Assembly: GCF_016718685.1 (NCBI RefSeq)
Contig: NZ_JADKCX010000023.1
Span: forward strand, 1-64,000
Length of the DNA stretch: 64,000 bases
Direction of reading: 5' to 3'
From: Haliscomenobacter sp.
GTDB lineage: Bacteria > Bacteroidota > Bacteroidia > Chitinophagales > Saprospiraceae
The notes under the pieces were generated by a model. That model saw only the letters and a program-made list of their open reading frames with translations. It had not been told where the DNA came from and did not search any database. Numbering within the stretch: the first letter of the stretch is position 1; the number at the start of each line of letters is the position of its first letter. Below, one piece after another: positions 1 through 8,521 of this stretch. The translations under genes were made by a program, and so were the position numbers.

Positions 1-283
1 TTCTCCTGAATCTTTTCTAATGGCAGAAAGAAACCGCTTGTATTCTCGAAGCGTAATCTGCTCCCCAATCTCAAAAGCCTCTACGGGGGTAAATTTATTC
101 TTAAGCTGCAGATAATCGGAATATGCTCGAGCCTGGGTCTCTTCGGTCAGGCCTTCACGCGTATTTCGCTCAATTTCAACCAGCGTAAAAGGGATTGAAT
201 AAAAAATCTCCTTTTTATTTTGACCAGCTAACAACACAGGGATGATAAACAAGAGTTGCGCCAGACCAAGGGTTTTAATACAT
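1..283 (-). CDS. N-terminal part of a secreted protein, cut by the window edge
   Basis: The minus strand is open from about position 275 to the window edge and encodes a hydrophobic signal-like stretch (LGLAQLLFIIPVLLAGQ) followed by a hydrophilic chain containing EAFEIGEQITLREYKRFL. The mature part vaguely recalls the start of SUMF1/formylglycine-type secreted proteins of Bacteroidota, but too little is present to name it. No normal start codon is in frame. An ATG at 283 would give MIKTLGLAQ if one T of the following TATT were absent, so the start is probably hit by a one-base error. The product should be exported. The family is not recognised with confidence. Confidence 0.45.
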
Positions 284-357
284 GGTTCATTTACAATAAT
301 TTAACGGTTTAAATATTTTATAACACTTTATTTCTCATTATCCCTTGCTTTACTGCC

Positions 358-2005
358 TCATTTCCCCATGCCCCGGATTTGCATATCCACTCCCGTCATC
401 TCCCAATGCCCCAACGAAACCGGAATGTTCCCCATTGAATTAAGCTGATCCAAAAAGTCTTTGATTTGGAAAGGCGCTTTGTTGCCTTCTTTACTCTTGC
501 AAAAATCCGTCATGGCATTTTCGATGAGGTATTTTCCGGTCAGGTAACTGGTTCCATAACCAGGCTGGCGCAGGTAAAGGTGCTGTTCAAAAATCCGCAA
601 TTCTGGTTCTGTTTTCATCCAGCCGCGTGGGGTATATTCCGAATGGATGCCTCCTGCTTCGTCCATGGTCATTTCATTGGCATGCGCATAAAGAGAACCC
701 AAACCCCGAGCCGCACGCTGGGCAAGCATGATGTACACAATCTCCCGAACCCGGGGATTGTCATCGTACAAGCCCGCCTGCATAAACATTTCTTCTACAG
801 CGGTAGCAATGCCTTCGTTGTGAGAATCAAAAATGTTGTACAACAAAGGGGCCCGGCGAATCTCATTCTGGTGCGGCTCTTTGTCCATCAGCGCCAATTC
901 AAACCAGTGGTAAAAATGCGAATACAACGGACGTGGATCATAATGCACGGTGATCCAGAAAAAATTGCGTTGTGCTGCCGGGATGAATTTGCCCAAATGC
1001 ACGTCGAGTGCAGGAGCAAAATAATCCTTGATGCTCATCATTTCTTCTTGCTCCAAAAAAGTCATCAGGCTTTGAGCCGAACGTTTGGCCAACGCATCGT
1101 ATGCTGCTGGCGAGTCGACGGCCACAAGTTCCGGCAATTTCCGGTTGCGGTGTTCTTCCAATTTCAGGGAAGACCAGGCGCGGGCGAGTTCACGTTTCAG
1201 GAGCATGACTTCGTCTTCCCAGGTCAAGGGGTACCAGGTGCACATTTTGCTGGTACCAGGTATAGTTTTCTTTGCCGATGCCAGAAGGACCAGTTTTGGT
1301 TTTCGCTTCTTTTTCCAGCCAAGCTGCCAAATCATCTGTGGAAGTGATGGCAGTCTGGATCGTGGATTCCAACTCCTTGTCCCCTTTTACGCCAGGTAAA
1401 TCCAGCATTGCCTGAAGGTTTTCGCTTTGTGTACGGATGTCGCGGATACCAGCAATCCAGAGGTCTTTGGCATTGCCAGTCAGGTTGATTTTGGCTTGTT
1501 CATGCAAGGGCGGGATCACCCGCAGGCCAGTCAACAAGCGCTTTTTTTCAGATGAACTCAAGGGGAAAGTATAGGTCCAGAGATCAGTGACCCCGTGGTG
1601 GGTAGGGCCTTCGTGAGCAGGAACATCACTGCGATCGGTATATAGGGATTGGTAAAAAGCGGGGTCGCGGGCCCAGGGCTGGAGCACCCGCTCATTGAAG
1701 TCGTAACCATTCATTTCAGCCCAGACAATGTGCCAGTCTACCCTTTGTGCAACGGTCCAGTCGGACGTATCCATTGCCAGGAGTTGGGCTTGTAGTTTTT
1801 TGAACTCGGGTTGGCGCTTTTGGAAGCTTGCCGCCGTGTAATCTGGCGCTCCGTCGAGTAAGGGAGGGTTTTCGAAAGTGCGCCAGGTTTTAAAGAGGGC
1901 GACGAGGTCGGGGTAGTCGGCAGAGCCTTTGACTTGATTCTTTTCGGATTGACAAGCAGCTAGAAAAAATACAGCAATAATCAGGAGGTATAGGTGGCGA
2001 ATCAT
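358..2005 (-). CDS. DUF885-family lipoprotein, frameshifted as read
   Basis: DUF885 proteins are secreted proteins that include metallopeptidase-like members; the substrate here is unknown. The start at 2005 gives a signal peptide with a lipobox (FFLAAC, Cys about residue 18), so the product is probably a lipoprotein. The N-terminal part (about 270 residues) and the C-terminal part (about 290 residues, including VHYDPRPLYSHFYHWFELA and QRAARGLGSLYAHANEM) lie in different frames. They join at GGGG 1228-1231; removing one base of that run gives a continuous QNVHLVPLTWEDE. I therefore treat it as one gene with a homopolymer indel. It is the first of a minus-strand series with no evident operon partner. 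I do not see the HExxH-like motif of some DUF885 peptidases, so catalysis is uncertain. Confidence 0.7.
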
Positions 2006-2082
2006 TTGGTTTGATTTGGTTTGGGGAAAGATAAGGAATTGAAAAAAGGAATACAAACACTTGTTTAGGATGAGAAGGTGAT

Positions 2083-2601
2083 TCAGAGCAAATCATTGTC
2101 TGGGTTTGTCGATCTCACTTCAAACAAGTTTTGCAGGTCTTTTTTTGATCGACTACTTTCAAGTTTAAATCCAAACATCGTCAGTGCGTATAAGAATAAA
2201 AGCATGCCTAATGGAATGAAGGTAAAAAGGGAGTAGCTTGAATCGCTGATGCCCTGATACAAAAAAGCAAAACCAGCAATCCCAACACCAAACAGCCAAA
2301 AGCAGATGAATGCGATTACGAAAATATGCATGCGCATTTTTACCTTTATCGTTGTACCTGTTGTGTTACCTTCTATTACTCCAGTGATCTGCGGAAGAAA
2401 TGAATTTCGATAGTTAATGATCCTGTTTATCTCAAAGCTGTGCCCGATGATTTGCCCCTCGTAGGGTTTTGTTGCAGCTTTCCCGAATAATCCAAACCTG
2501 AACGCCTTTTTGGGTTCGATGTACTTGGAGAGCCTACTCATTACTTCGTCCACTGACAAATTGGTCTGGTAGCTGAGGTTTTCTATAGGTAGGAATTTCA
2601 T
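2083..2601 (-). CDS. hypothetical membrane protein, two TM segments
   Basis: This 172-residue protein is not recognised. The first 90 residues are soluble and mixed alpha/beta in character (MKFLPIENLSYQTNLSVDEV). Two hydrophobic segments follow, about residues 92-116 (IFVIAFICFWLFGVGIAGFAF) and 124-148 (LFTFIPLGMLLFLYALTMFGF), with a short charged C-terminal tail (SSRSKKDLQNLFEVR). The layout suggests a membrane-anchored cytoplasmic domain. It lies between the DUF885 gene and the esterase on the same strand, with gaps of 77 and 134 bp, so co-transcription is possible but not shown. The reading frame is intact. Similar orphan proteins occur in Bacteroidota, but I cannot assign a role. Confidence 0.6.
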   Translation of the reverse strand: MKFLPIENLSYQTNLSVDEVMSRLSKYIEPKKAFRFGLFGKAATKPYEGQIIGHSFEINRIINYRNSFLPQITGVIEGNTTGTTIKVKMRMHIFVIAFICFWLFGVGIAGFAFLYQGISDSSYSLFTFIPLGMLLFLYALTMFGFKLESSRSKKDLQNLFEVRSTNPDNDLL

Positions 2602-2735
2602 AGGTTATCGTTTATCAGCTCGTTTGGTTGATTAGACTTGTTGCGGCGGCTGCGCTTGAAGACAAAAATAAGGGATACATTTGATAATTTTGAACTTCTT
2701 CCTTCGCTGGACTTTGAGTCTTTTATGGTATGTGC

Positions 2736-3590
2736 CTACTTTTTCCCAAACCACAATTTGAATGCATTTCCTACTGCCGGGTGTAAAATGGTGCCATGAT
2801 CTTCATTCGGCAGGTATTCGAAAAACACCTGCTCGGGTGCATGGCCTTTTTTTGCTCAAACGACTGAGTTTTTTGGCATCGCCGACCATCGTTTTTCCTT
2901 CTTTCCCTACCGCGATGTACACCCTGGAATTGGGGGTGGGAGCAACTGGCGTTTGGGTCAATAAGGATTCATTGTCCCACCACAAACTGGGGCTTATGAT
3001 GACGTAGTCCTTGAACAATTGGGGCTTTTTTAGCAAAATTTCCGCAGCAAATAATCCTCCCAGAGATTGACCAATCAACATGTTGGACCCATTGGTTTTG
3101 TAGGTATTCGCTACAAAAGGCTGCAATTCTTTTTCGATAAAAGCCATGAATTTTGCCGAGCCTCCGGCAACCCGGTAGGTATCTTTGTATCGAGCCGCAA
3201 AATCGGGTAATTGAAAATCCGGCGCTGCTGGAAACGTAAAAATCCCGCCTGCGGTTGACATTGGCAATGCTCACCAAAATGGAGGAGGCAGCCGTTCCAC
3301 CCAAGGGAAACTGCAAAACTGCACCAATCCTGCGATGTGGATGAAGTCCTCGTCGGCAGCACCATCCAGCAAGTAGATGACGGGGTACGTGGCAGCGGAG
3401 TCGGGAGAATAACCTGCGGGAAGATAGATGTTCAAGACGCGGTTTTCGCCCAATTCCTCGGAATAAAGCGTATCGATATGGCCTAGAATAAAGGTCTGGG
3501 ATAAGCTGCAGGTTCCAGCCGAATGGTTTTGACTGAACATGCAGCTTACGCGGAGTACAAAAACAGCAGGAGTAATGAGCAGTTTTTCAT
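2736..3590 (-). CDS. secreted alpha/beta-hydrolase esterase (Fes/IroE-like), several frameshifts as read
   Basis: Pieces in three frames together read as one putative esterase. They are a signal peptide from 3590 (MKNCSLLLLFF), RVLNIYLPAGYSPDSAATYP with VIYLLDG (putative-esterase entry strand), VSIANVNRRRDFTFPAAPDF, the nucleophile elbow IGQSLGGLFAAE, and the terminal EDHGTILHPAVGNAFKLWFGK with the catalytic His, ending at TAG 2738-2736. This matches the PF00756-type esterases that hydrolyse siderophore or acyl esters in the periplasm. At least four small frame changes are needed (near 3565, 3290, 3250 and 2810), some at homopolymers. Either this is a true pseudogene or, more likely given the rest of the window, the sequence carries indel errors. 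Confidence 0.65.
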
Positions 3591-3615
3591 GGTCAATTGG
3601 AATAGAATTCCCACA

Positions 3616-3954
3616 TTATTTTATGGATACAATAAAAACATACAAATTCAATCCCATTAATAGCAAGGCCGGCAATGAAACGTATAGGCTGTCTTTTGAT
3701 TTTATCCGTACCAGCACGCCAAAAAACATCAATAAGGCTAGTCCTCCCGAAGAAAGTATCAAAATCGGGTTGTAGAGTAGTCCAAAAAGAAGACCGGCAG
3801 CACCCAGTAATTCCAAGACGATCGTAAGCAACCCTATTCGCTCCAAACCAAAGCGTTTGAATTCGCTTTTCATGTGAGCAGAAGTAAAATAAGTGATGCC
3901 GTAAGCGAAAAAAAAGAAACTTGAAATGAAAATGCACAGTTTAAATAGACTCAC
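3616..3954 (-). CDS. DoxX-like four-helix membrane protein
   Basis: A 112-residue, very hydrophobic protein with four predicted membrane segments and the short charged loop HMKSEFKRFGLERIGLLTIVLELLG, which is typical of small DoxX/DoxX-like proteins. Members of this family are linked to quinone or redox functions, but the role of this one is unknown. It overlaps the upstream DoxX-like gene by four bases (ATGA-type coupling at 3951-3954), so the two are almost certainly translated together. The two proteins share the same loop pattern (F.FERFGL-like: FKRFGLERIG here, FKQFGLSDVT in the partner), pointing to an old duplication and perhaps a heterodimer. Confidence 0.75.
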   Translation of the reverse strand: MSLFKLCIFISSFFFFAYGITYFTSAHMKSEFKRFGLERIGLLTIVLELLGAAGLLFGLLYNPILILSSGGLALLMFFGVLVRIKSKDSLYVSLPALLLMGLNLYVFIVSIK

Positions 3955-4301
3955 AATTTAAGGATGTTTGATGAAACCAAAGCAATGAAAATGCACAGCA
4001 GTAAAAGGATTAAAGAAGGCAAATGTTTCACCAAAGGGTTACTTATTTTGAAGTGAAAAAATTGTGCGGCTACCATCATCAAACCCATCAGCAGCGATGG
4101 GACAAGCACCAAAGCCGGATACCAAATACCAGCAATGAGCAATGTCGCCAATGCTATTTTGGTGGCACCAACGGCGCTGCGGGTTACATCACTTAGTCCG
4201 AATTGTTTAAATTCCAGGATGACGTTGTGAAATCTAAATATCCAAACATAAGCCACTGAGAATGCTACAATGATTTGACAGGCTGTTGTGAAGTTGATCA
4301 T
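3951..4301 (-). CDS. DoxX-like four-helix membrane protein (paralog of neighbour)
   Basis: A 116-residue protein with four membrane helices. The first helix begins right after MINFTTACQIIVAFSVAYVW, and the conserved inter-helix loop contains ILEFKQFGLSDVTRSAVGAT. It belongs to the DoxX/DoxX-like superfamily. Its stop codon overlaps the start of the downstream paralog by four bases, a typical translational coupling. No regulator or enzyme partner is in the pair, so the substrate or redox partner cannot be inferred. Both members being kept intact in a region full of frameshifts supports them as real genes. Confidence 0.75.
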   Translation of the reverse strand: MINFTTACQIIVAFSVAYVWIFRFHNVILEFKQFGLSDVTRSAVGATKIALATLLIAGIWYPALVLVPSLLMGLMMVAAQFFHFKISNPLVKHLPSLILLLLCIFIALVSSNILKL

Positions 4302-4505
4302 TTTATTGTTGTTGTTTTCGTCCTATTCATCTGGTCTTTCGGAAATTGCCCCATGTTTAGATAAGCGCCAGGTCCGTGCTGTAGAATAGCTAATACTCAA
4401 ATGTAGTAAAAATGTGTAAGAGTTTGGCATTTACCAGTGTCACCCAAGGGTTGGCGGCTGCGGTGTCGTATTCAACTATTTTACGCGATCAGCGTTCTTA
4501 ACTTT

Positions 4506-5224
4506 ATGAAAAAACTTGATGGAATGACCGCCCTCATCACCGGGGGCAGTAAAGGCATTGGCTACGGGATCGCCGCCAGCCTGTTGAAAGAAGGAATCAA
4601 TGTGGCCTTCACCAGCCGCCGCCAGGAAGATGCGGACGCCGCGGCCGTGGAACTCTCCAAGATTGGCCCGGGCAAGGTGATCGGCATCGCCGCCGATGTC
4701 CGCGATTTTGATGCGCAGCAAAAGTAGTGGCCAAAACCCTGGAGACTTTTGGTCGACTCGACGTGCTCATCGCCAATGCGGGTGTTGGCCATTTTGCACC
4801 AATTACAGAATTGACTCCCACACAATGGCAAGACACGATCGACACCAACCTCAGTGGGGTATTTTACAGCCTCAAGTCAGCCTTGGACGCACTGATTGAC
4901 GCCAAGGGGTATTTCATCAGCATCGCCAGCCTGGCCGGAACCAATTTTTTCGCTACAGCATCGGCCTATAACGCCAGTAAGTTTGGTCTGGTAGGCTTCA
5001 CCCAGGCGGTTATGCTCGACTTGCGGGATGCCGGTGTCAAGTGTTCCACCATCATGCCGGGTTCGGTAGCCTCTCACTTCAACAACCACGAACCGAGTGC
5101 CAACGATGACTGGAAAATACAACCCGAAGACCTGGGCCAGATGGTGGTGGATTTGCTGAAGATGAACCCGAGGACCTTGCCTAGTAAAATTGAGGTACGG
5201 CCAAGTCAGACGGGCAAGAAGTAA
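4506..5224 (+). CDS. short-chain dehydrogenase/reductase, frameshifted as read
   Basis: Classical SDR of about 240 residues. The cofactor motif TALITGGSKGIGYGIA sits at residues 9-24, followed by NAG (LIANAGVGHFAP), the catalytic Ser region SIASLAGTNFF, the YNASK catalytic Tyr/Lys motif, and PG after the active site (IMPGSVASHF). It should oxidise or reduce an unknown alcohol/ketone with NAD(P)H. The frame changes at the A run 4720-4723; one extra A restores a continuous FDAQQKVVAKTLETFGRLD. The start at 4506 follows TAACTTTA, a near-match to the Bacteroidota -7 box. It faces away from the DoxX pair and converges with the AraC-type gene. Confidence 0.8.
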
Positions 5225-5282
5225 GGATTTTCCTTTTTTCTGGTTCGGTAGAACAGTTCAAACGGAATTGAGGGGCATGTTT

Positions 5283-6158
5283 CTAATCCCGGATGTATAT
5301 CTTCTGATACTGCTTCGGGCTTTTTCCCTTCATCGCTTTGAATTGGCTATTGAAATTGGATACCGTATTGAATCCACTCTCGTAACCTACCTGCGCGATG
5401 GACATTTTGCCAGCCAATAAAAGTTTGCAGGCGTGACCGAGCCGGATTTCCCGCACAAAATCAGAAAAAGTTCTATTGGTACGGCTTTTAAAATACCGAC
5501 AAAAAGCGGCTTCGGTCATGTTGGCCAAAGCGGCTACTGCAGATAAACTGATTTTTTCTTTATAATGTTTCAGCACGTATTCATGTACCAGGTGCATGCG
5601 TTCCGTCTCCGAAATTTTATGCGTGTTTTCGTAATTGACACTGGCAATGAATTGGTAGTCCGTGCAAGTGGATAGTTTTTGTAAAATCGACAAGAGTTTC
5701 AGGACGCCCTCAAAACCGCTTGTGGCATCCAATTCGATTAAATCTTCCACGATAACCGCTTTCAGGTTATGGCTATGGGTCAGATCCAGGCCGCGTTCAC
5801 TAGAGGCGAGCAGCTGTTTGATGGCATACATCTCAGGCTTTTCGAAGAAGTCTTTGCCCAAAAAATCTTCGGTAAAATACACCACAATGCCTTGTGTTTG
5901 CAGGGTCGAATCCCGCTCAAAATAGGCGCGGTCACTGCGCCACAGATGGGGCATGTTCGGACCTAAAAAAACGGTATCCCCGGCTTCAAATTGGCGAATG
6001 TCGTCGCCGATAAAACGGGTTCCACTGCCCTCCACGACTGTGAACAACTGGTAATGGGGGTGAAAATGCCAATTGGGGTCGAAATGCGCCTCTTTCAGGT
6101 TCCGCACGATGTAGGACTGATTGAGGCTTTCCAACGACTTTTTGAGCAGTGGTTTCAT
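5283..6158 (-). CDS. AraC-family transcriptional regulator with cupin N-terminus
   Basis: A 291-residue regulator. Residues 30-110 form a small cupin-like sensor (WHFHPHYQLFTVVEGSGTRF, then GDTVFLGPNMPHLWRS) that in relatives binds sugars or other small effectors. The last 100 residues carry the two AraC helix-turn-helix units (LSAVAALANMTEAAFCRYFK and IAQVGYESGFNTVSNFNSQF followed by GKSPKQY). It is transcribed away from the epimerase/oxidoreductase/ThuA genes, separated by a 354-bp gap holding a long inverted repeat. This arrangement makes it the natural candidate regulator of that sugar module. That link is inference from position only. Confidence 0.85.
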   Translation of the reverse strand: MKPLLKKSLESLNQSYIVRNLKEAHFDPNWHFHPHYQLFTVVEGSGTRFIGDDIRQFEAGDTVFLGPNMPHLWRSDRAYFERDSTLQTQGIVVYFTEDFLGKDFFEKPEMYAIKQLLASSERGLDLTHSHNLKAVIVEDLIELDATSGFEGVLKLLSILQKLSTCTDYQFIASVNYENTHKISETERMHLVHEYVLKHYKEKISLSAVAALANMTEAAFCRYFKSRTNRTFSDFVREIRLGHACKLLLAGKMSIAQVGYESGFNTVSNFNSQFKAMKGKSPKQYQKIYIRD

Positions 6159-6325
6159 GCGTAATTACTGAATATTAACAAAAAATCTACCTTGTTCAGA
6201 AAAAAATATCAAAATACAGTCAAAAATAGTAAAAACACGCCTATTTTAAATTGTCGATTCAAACTAGATTTGTTTAAAAGTAAACATCCCGAATTTTCAA
6301 ATAAGCAGCACAAACAAAAAATGAG

Positions 6326-6458
6326 CACAAAGGACACCAAGGCAGCACAAAGGACACAAAGATATGACGTTGACAGGGTTTTTTAACCAAAACTTGAGCG
6401 TATCGCTTTATCAACGTCTCACCTTTGTGTCCTTTGTGCTGCCCTTGTGTCCTTTGTG
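6326..6458. repeat. long inverted repeat, CACAAA-word family (element H1)
   Basis: Two 48-base arms (6326-6373 and 6411-6458) are complementary at 43 positions around a 37-base loop. The arms are made of reiterated CACAAAGGACAC words. The right flank (6466-6479) contains TGTCGCTTTGGTTA, also found next to element H9 at 59124-59137, with its first 13 bases inverted in the loop of H2 at 15053-15065. It lies in the divergent gap between the AraC gene and the epimerase gene, so it is not a simple terminator. The rest of the 354-bp gap (6159-6325 and 6459-6512) is AT-rich and shows no gene. Confidence 0.9.
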
Positions 6459-6512
6459 ATAAAAATGTCGCTTTGGTTATTTCAAATTCGTGGTGTAACA
6501 AACACAGATCGC

Positions 6513-7337
6513 ATGCAAATTGGAATGAATCTTTTGCTCTGGGGTACCGACATCACCCCGGCGCTCTTTCCCGTACTCGATGAAATCAAATCCCTGGGTT
6601 TTGCCGGGGTAGAAGTGCCTATTTTCAACCTAAACCCCGCTGATTGGCAGGTCTGGCGGCAAAAACTGGACGATTTGGGCTTGCAACGCCTTGCGGTGGC
6701 CATCAATGGCCCCGATGCCAACCCGCTTAGTTCCGACGCATCCATGCGCGCCCATGCCCTGGACAGCAACAAAAAAGCCCTGGACTGCGCCGCAGTAATC
6801 GGCGCAAAATTGCTGATGGGGCCAATTCACTCCGCTTTGGGGGTATTTACGGGCCAACCCGCTACCGAAGAAGAATGGCAACGCGGCGTAGCGCACATTC
6901 GCGCCCTGGCTGAATACGCAGCGACCAAAAACATCACCTTGGGCATCGAATATTTGAACCGCTTTGAAACCTACCTTTTTACTTGCACCGATGACATGCT
7001 GCGTTTTGTAGACGAGGTTGATCACCCGCACTGCAAAATCATGTTTGATACCTTTCACGCCAATATCGAAGAAAAGGACATCTCCGCAGCCCTGCAAAAA
7101 TGTGAGGATCGGCTCGTTCACGTACAACTATCCGAAAACGACCGGAGCACCGTCGGCAAAGGCCATGTTGATTTTGAAAAAATCATCGCCACATTAAAAT
7201 CAATGGATTATCAAGGCATGCTGAGCATTGAAGCCTTCAGCATGAAATTGGCGGCAGCGAATATTTGGCGTCCCATGTTTGAATCCGAAACACAACTGAT
7301 GCGAGACAGTATAAGCTACCTCCAAAAACTGCTTTAA
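6513..7337 (+). CDS. sugar phosphate isomerase/epimerase (TIM barrel, tagatose/psicose 3-epimerase-like)
   Basis: A 274-residue xylose-isomerase-like TIM barrel. It carries the signature pieces of D-tagatose/D-psicose 3-epimerases: MNLLLWGTDI near the N-terminus, a metal/catalytic Glu in LGIEYLNRFE, MFDTFHANIEE, the HVQLSEND loop and the second catalytic Glu in LSIEAFSM. The family epimerises ketoses or 3-keto sugars at C3 using a divalent metal in the cytoplasm. I chose the ATG at 6513 because homology starts at MQIGMNLLL; the frame upstream runs through the inverted repeat flank. It is followed after 49 bp by the oxidoreductase and then the ThuA protein, a trio consistent with keto-sugar catabolism (inference). 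Confidence 0.85.
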   Translation: MQIGMNLLLWGTDITPALFPVLDEIKSLGFAGVEVPIFNLNPADWQVWRQKLDDLGLQRLAVAINGPDANPLSSDASMRAHALDSNKKALDCAAVIGAKLLMGPIHSALGVFTGQPATEEEWQRGVAHIRALAEYAATKNITLGIEYLNRFETYLFTCTDDMLRFVDEVDHPHCKIMFDTFHANIEEKDISAALQKCEDRLVHVQLSENDRSTVGKGHVDFEKIIATLKSMDYQGMLSIEAFSMKLAAANIWRPMFESETQLMRDSISYLQKLL

Positions 7338-7386
7338 TCTTCCCAAACACACGCTACTTCATCATATCCTATAACACCTGCACAGC

Positions 7387-8508
7387 ATGAAAAAAATAAA
7401 CATTGCAATCGTTGGACTGGGCTTTGGGGCAGAATTTATCCCGATTTATCAGCGCCATCCACACGTAAATATGTATGCGATTTGCCAGCGCAATGAAGTC
7501 AATTTGCATAAAATTGGCGACGCATTCAACATTGAAAAACGCTATTCCGATTATGATGAACTGCTCAAAGACCCTAACATTGACGCAGTCCACATCAACT
7601 CGCCCATCCCCAACCACGCGGAACAAACCCTGAAAGCCCTGAAAGCGGGCAAACATGTGGCCTGTACCGTTCCCATGGCCACCTCGGTGGAGGAGTGTAT
7701 GGAAATTGTGAAACTGAGCAAAGCCACGGGTAAAAAATACATGATGATGGAAACGGTGGTGTACAGCCATGAGTTTTTATTCGTCAAAGAATTGTACGAA
7801 AAAGGTGAGTTGGGCAAAGTGCAGTTCCTCAAAGCCTCACATCAGCAAGACATGGACGGTTGGCCCGATTATTGGCCTGGTTTGCCGCCCATGCATTATG
7901 CCACGCATTGTGTGGGCCCCGTGGCAGGCTTGTTGAAATTGGAAGCGGAATACGTTTCCTGTTTTGGTTCAGGTACCATTCGCGAGGAATTGTCAAAAAT
8001 TCACAATTCCCCCTTTGCCGTGGAGTCAGCCCACATCAAGTTCAAGAACAGTGACTTGAGTGCTTATGTATATCGATCTTTATTCGATCTAGCCCGCCAG
8101 TACCGCGAAAGTTTTGAAGTGTACGGCACCAAAAAATCGTTTGAATGGCCGCTTATTGAAGGGGAAGATGCCGTCATTCATACCGCCAAAAAGGAAGAAC
8201 ACGAAATTCCGGAACGGGTGAAAGTACCCGATTTTGCCCATTTGTTGCCGGAAGAGATTCAACGCTTTACGACCCAAGGAGTGTACGATGTTGCCGAAAA
8301 TACACACCTGAGTTTCACCCAGGGCGCAGGCCATGGTGGCTCGCATCCACATTTGGCACATGAGTTCATCATGGCCTTGATTGAAGACCGCGACCCCTTC
8401 CCCAATGCCTGGGAATCTGCAAACTGGACTTCAGTGGGTATCCTTGCCCATGAATCGGCGATGCAAGGCGGAAAGATTTTGGCCTTGCCTGATTTTAAAA
8501 ACGCGTAA
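7387..8508 (+). CDS. Gfo/Idh/MocA-family oxidoreductase
   Basis: A 373-residue NAD(P)-dependent oxidoreductase. The N-terminal Rossmann domain starts IAIVGLGFGAEFIP, and the family EKP-type segment is altered (AGKHVACTVPMATSVEE, so no EKP). The C-terminal alpha/beta domain carries HYATHCVGPVAGLLKL, where the G-x-H-x-x-D-like region normally lies. The family oxidises sugars, inositols or glycosides, often at C3. It sits 13 bp upstream of the ThuA/dehydrogenase gene and 49 bp after the epimerase, clearly one operon. Replacement of the usual Lys of EKP by PMA is notable, because that Lys contributes to catalysis in most members; it may mean a distinct subgroup or another role. Confidence 0.85.
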   Translation: MKKINIAIVGLGFGAEFIPIYQRHPHVNMYAICQRNEVNLHKIGDAFNIEKRYSDYDELLKDPNIDAVHINSPIPNHAEQTLKALKAGKHVACTVPMATSVEECMEIVKLSKATGKKYMMMETVVYSHEFLFVKELYEKGELGKVQFLKASHQQDMDGWPDYWPGLPPMHYATHCVGPVAGLLKLEAEYVSCFGSGTIREELSKIHNSPFAVESAHIKFKNSDLSAYVYRSLFDLARQYRESFEVYGTKKSFEWPLIEGEDAVIHTAKKEEHEIPERVKVPDFAHLLPEEIQRFTTQGVYDVAENTHLSFTQGAGHGGSHPHLAHEFIMALIEDRDPFPNAWESANWTSVGILAHESAMQGGKILALPDFKNA

Positions 8509-8521
8509 AAATTGAGCATCA

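Noticed and set aside
466..1347. Open frame of 293 codons on the plus strand
   Set aside because: Antisense to the DUF885 gene and without protein-like features.
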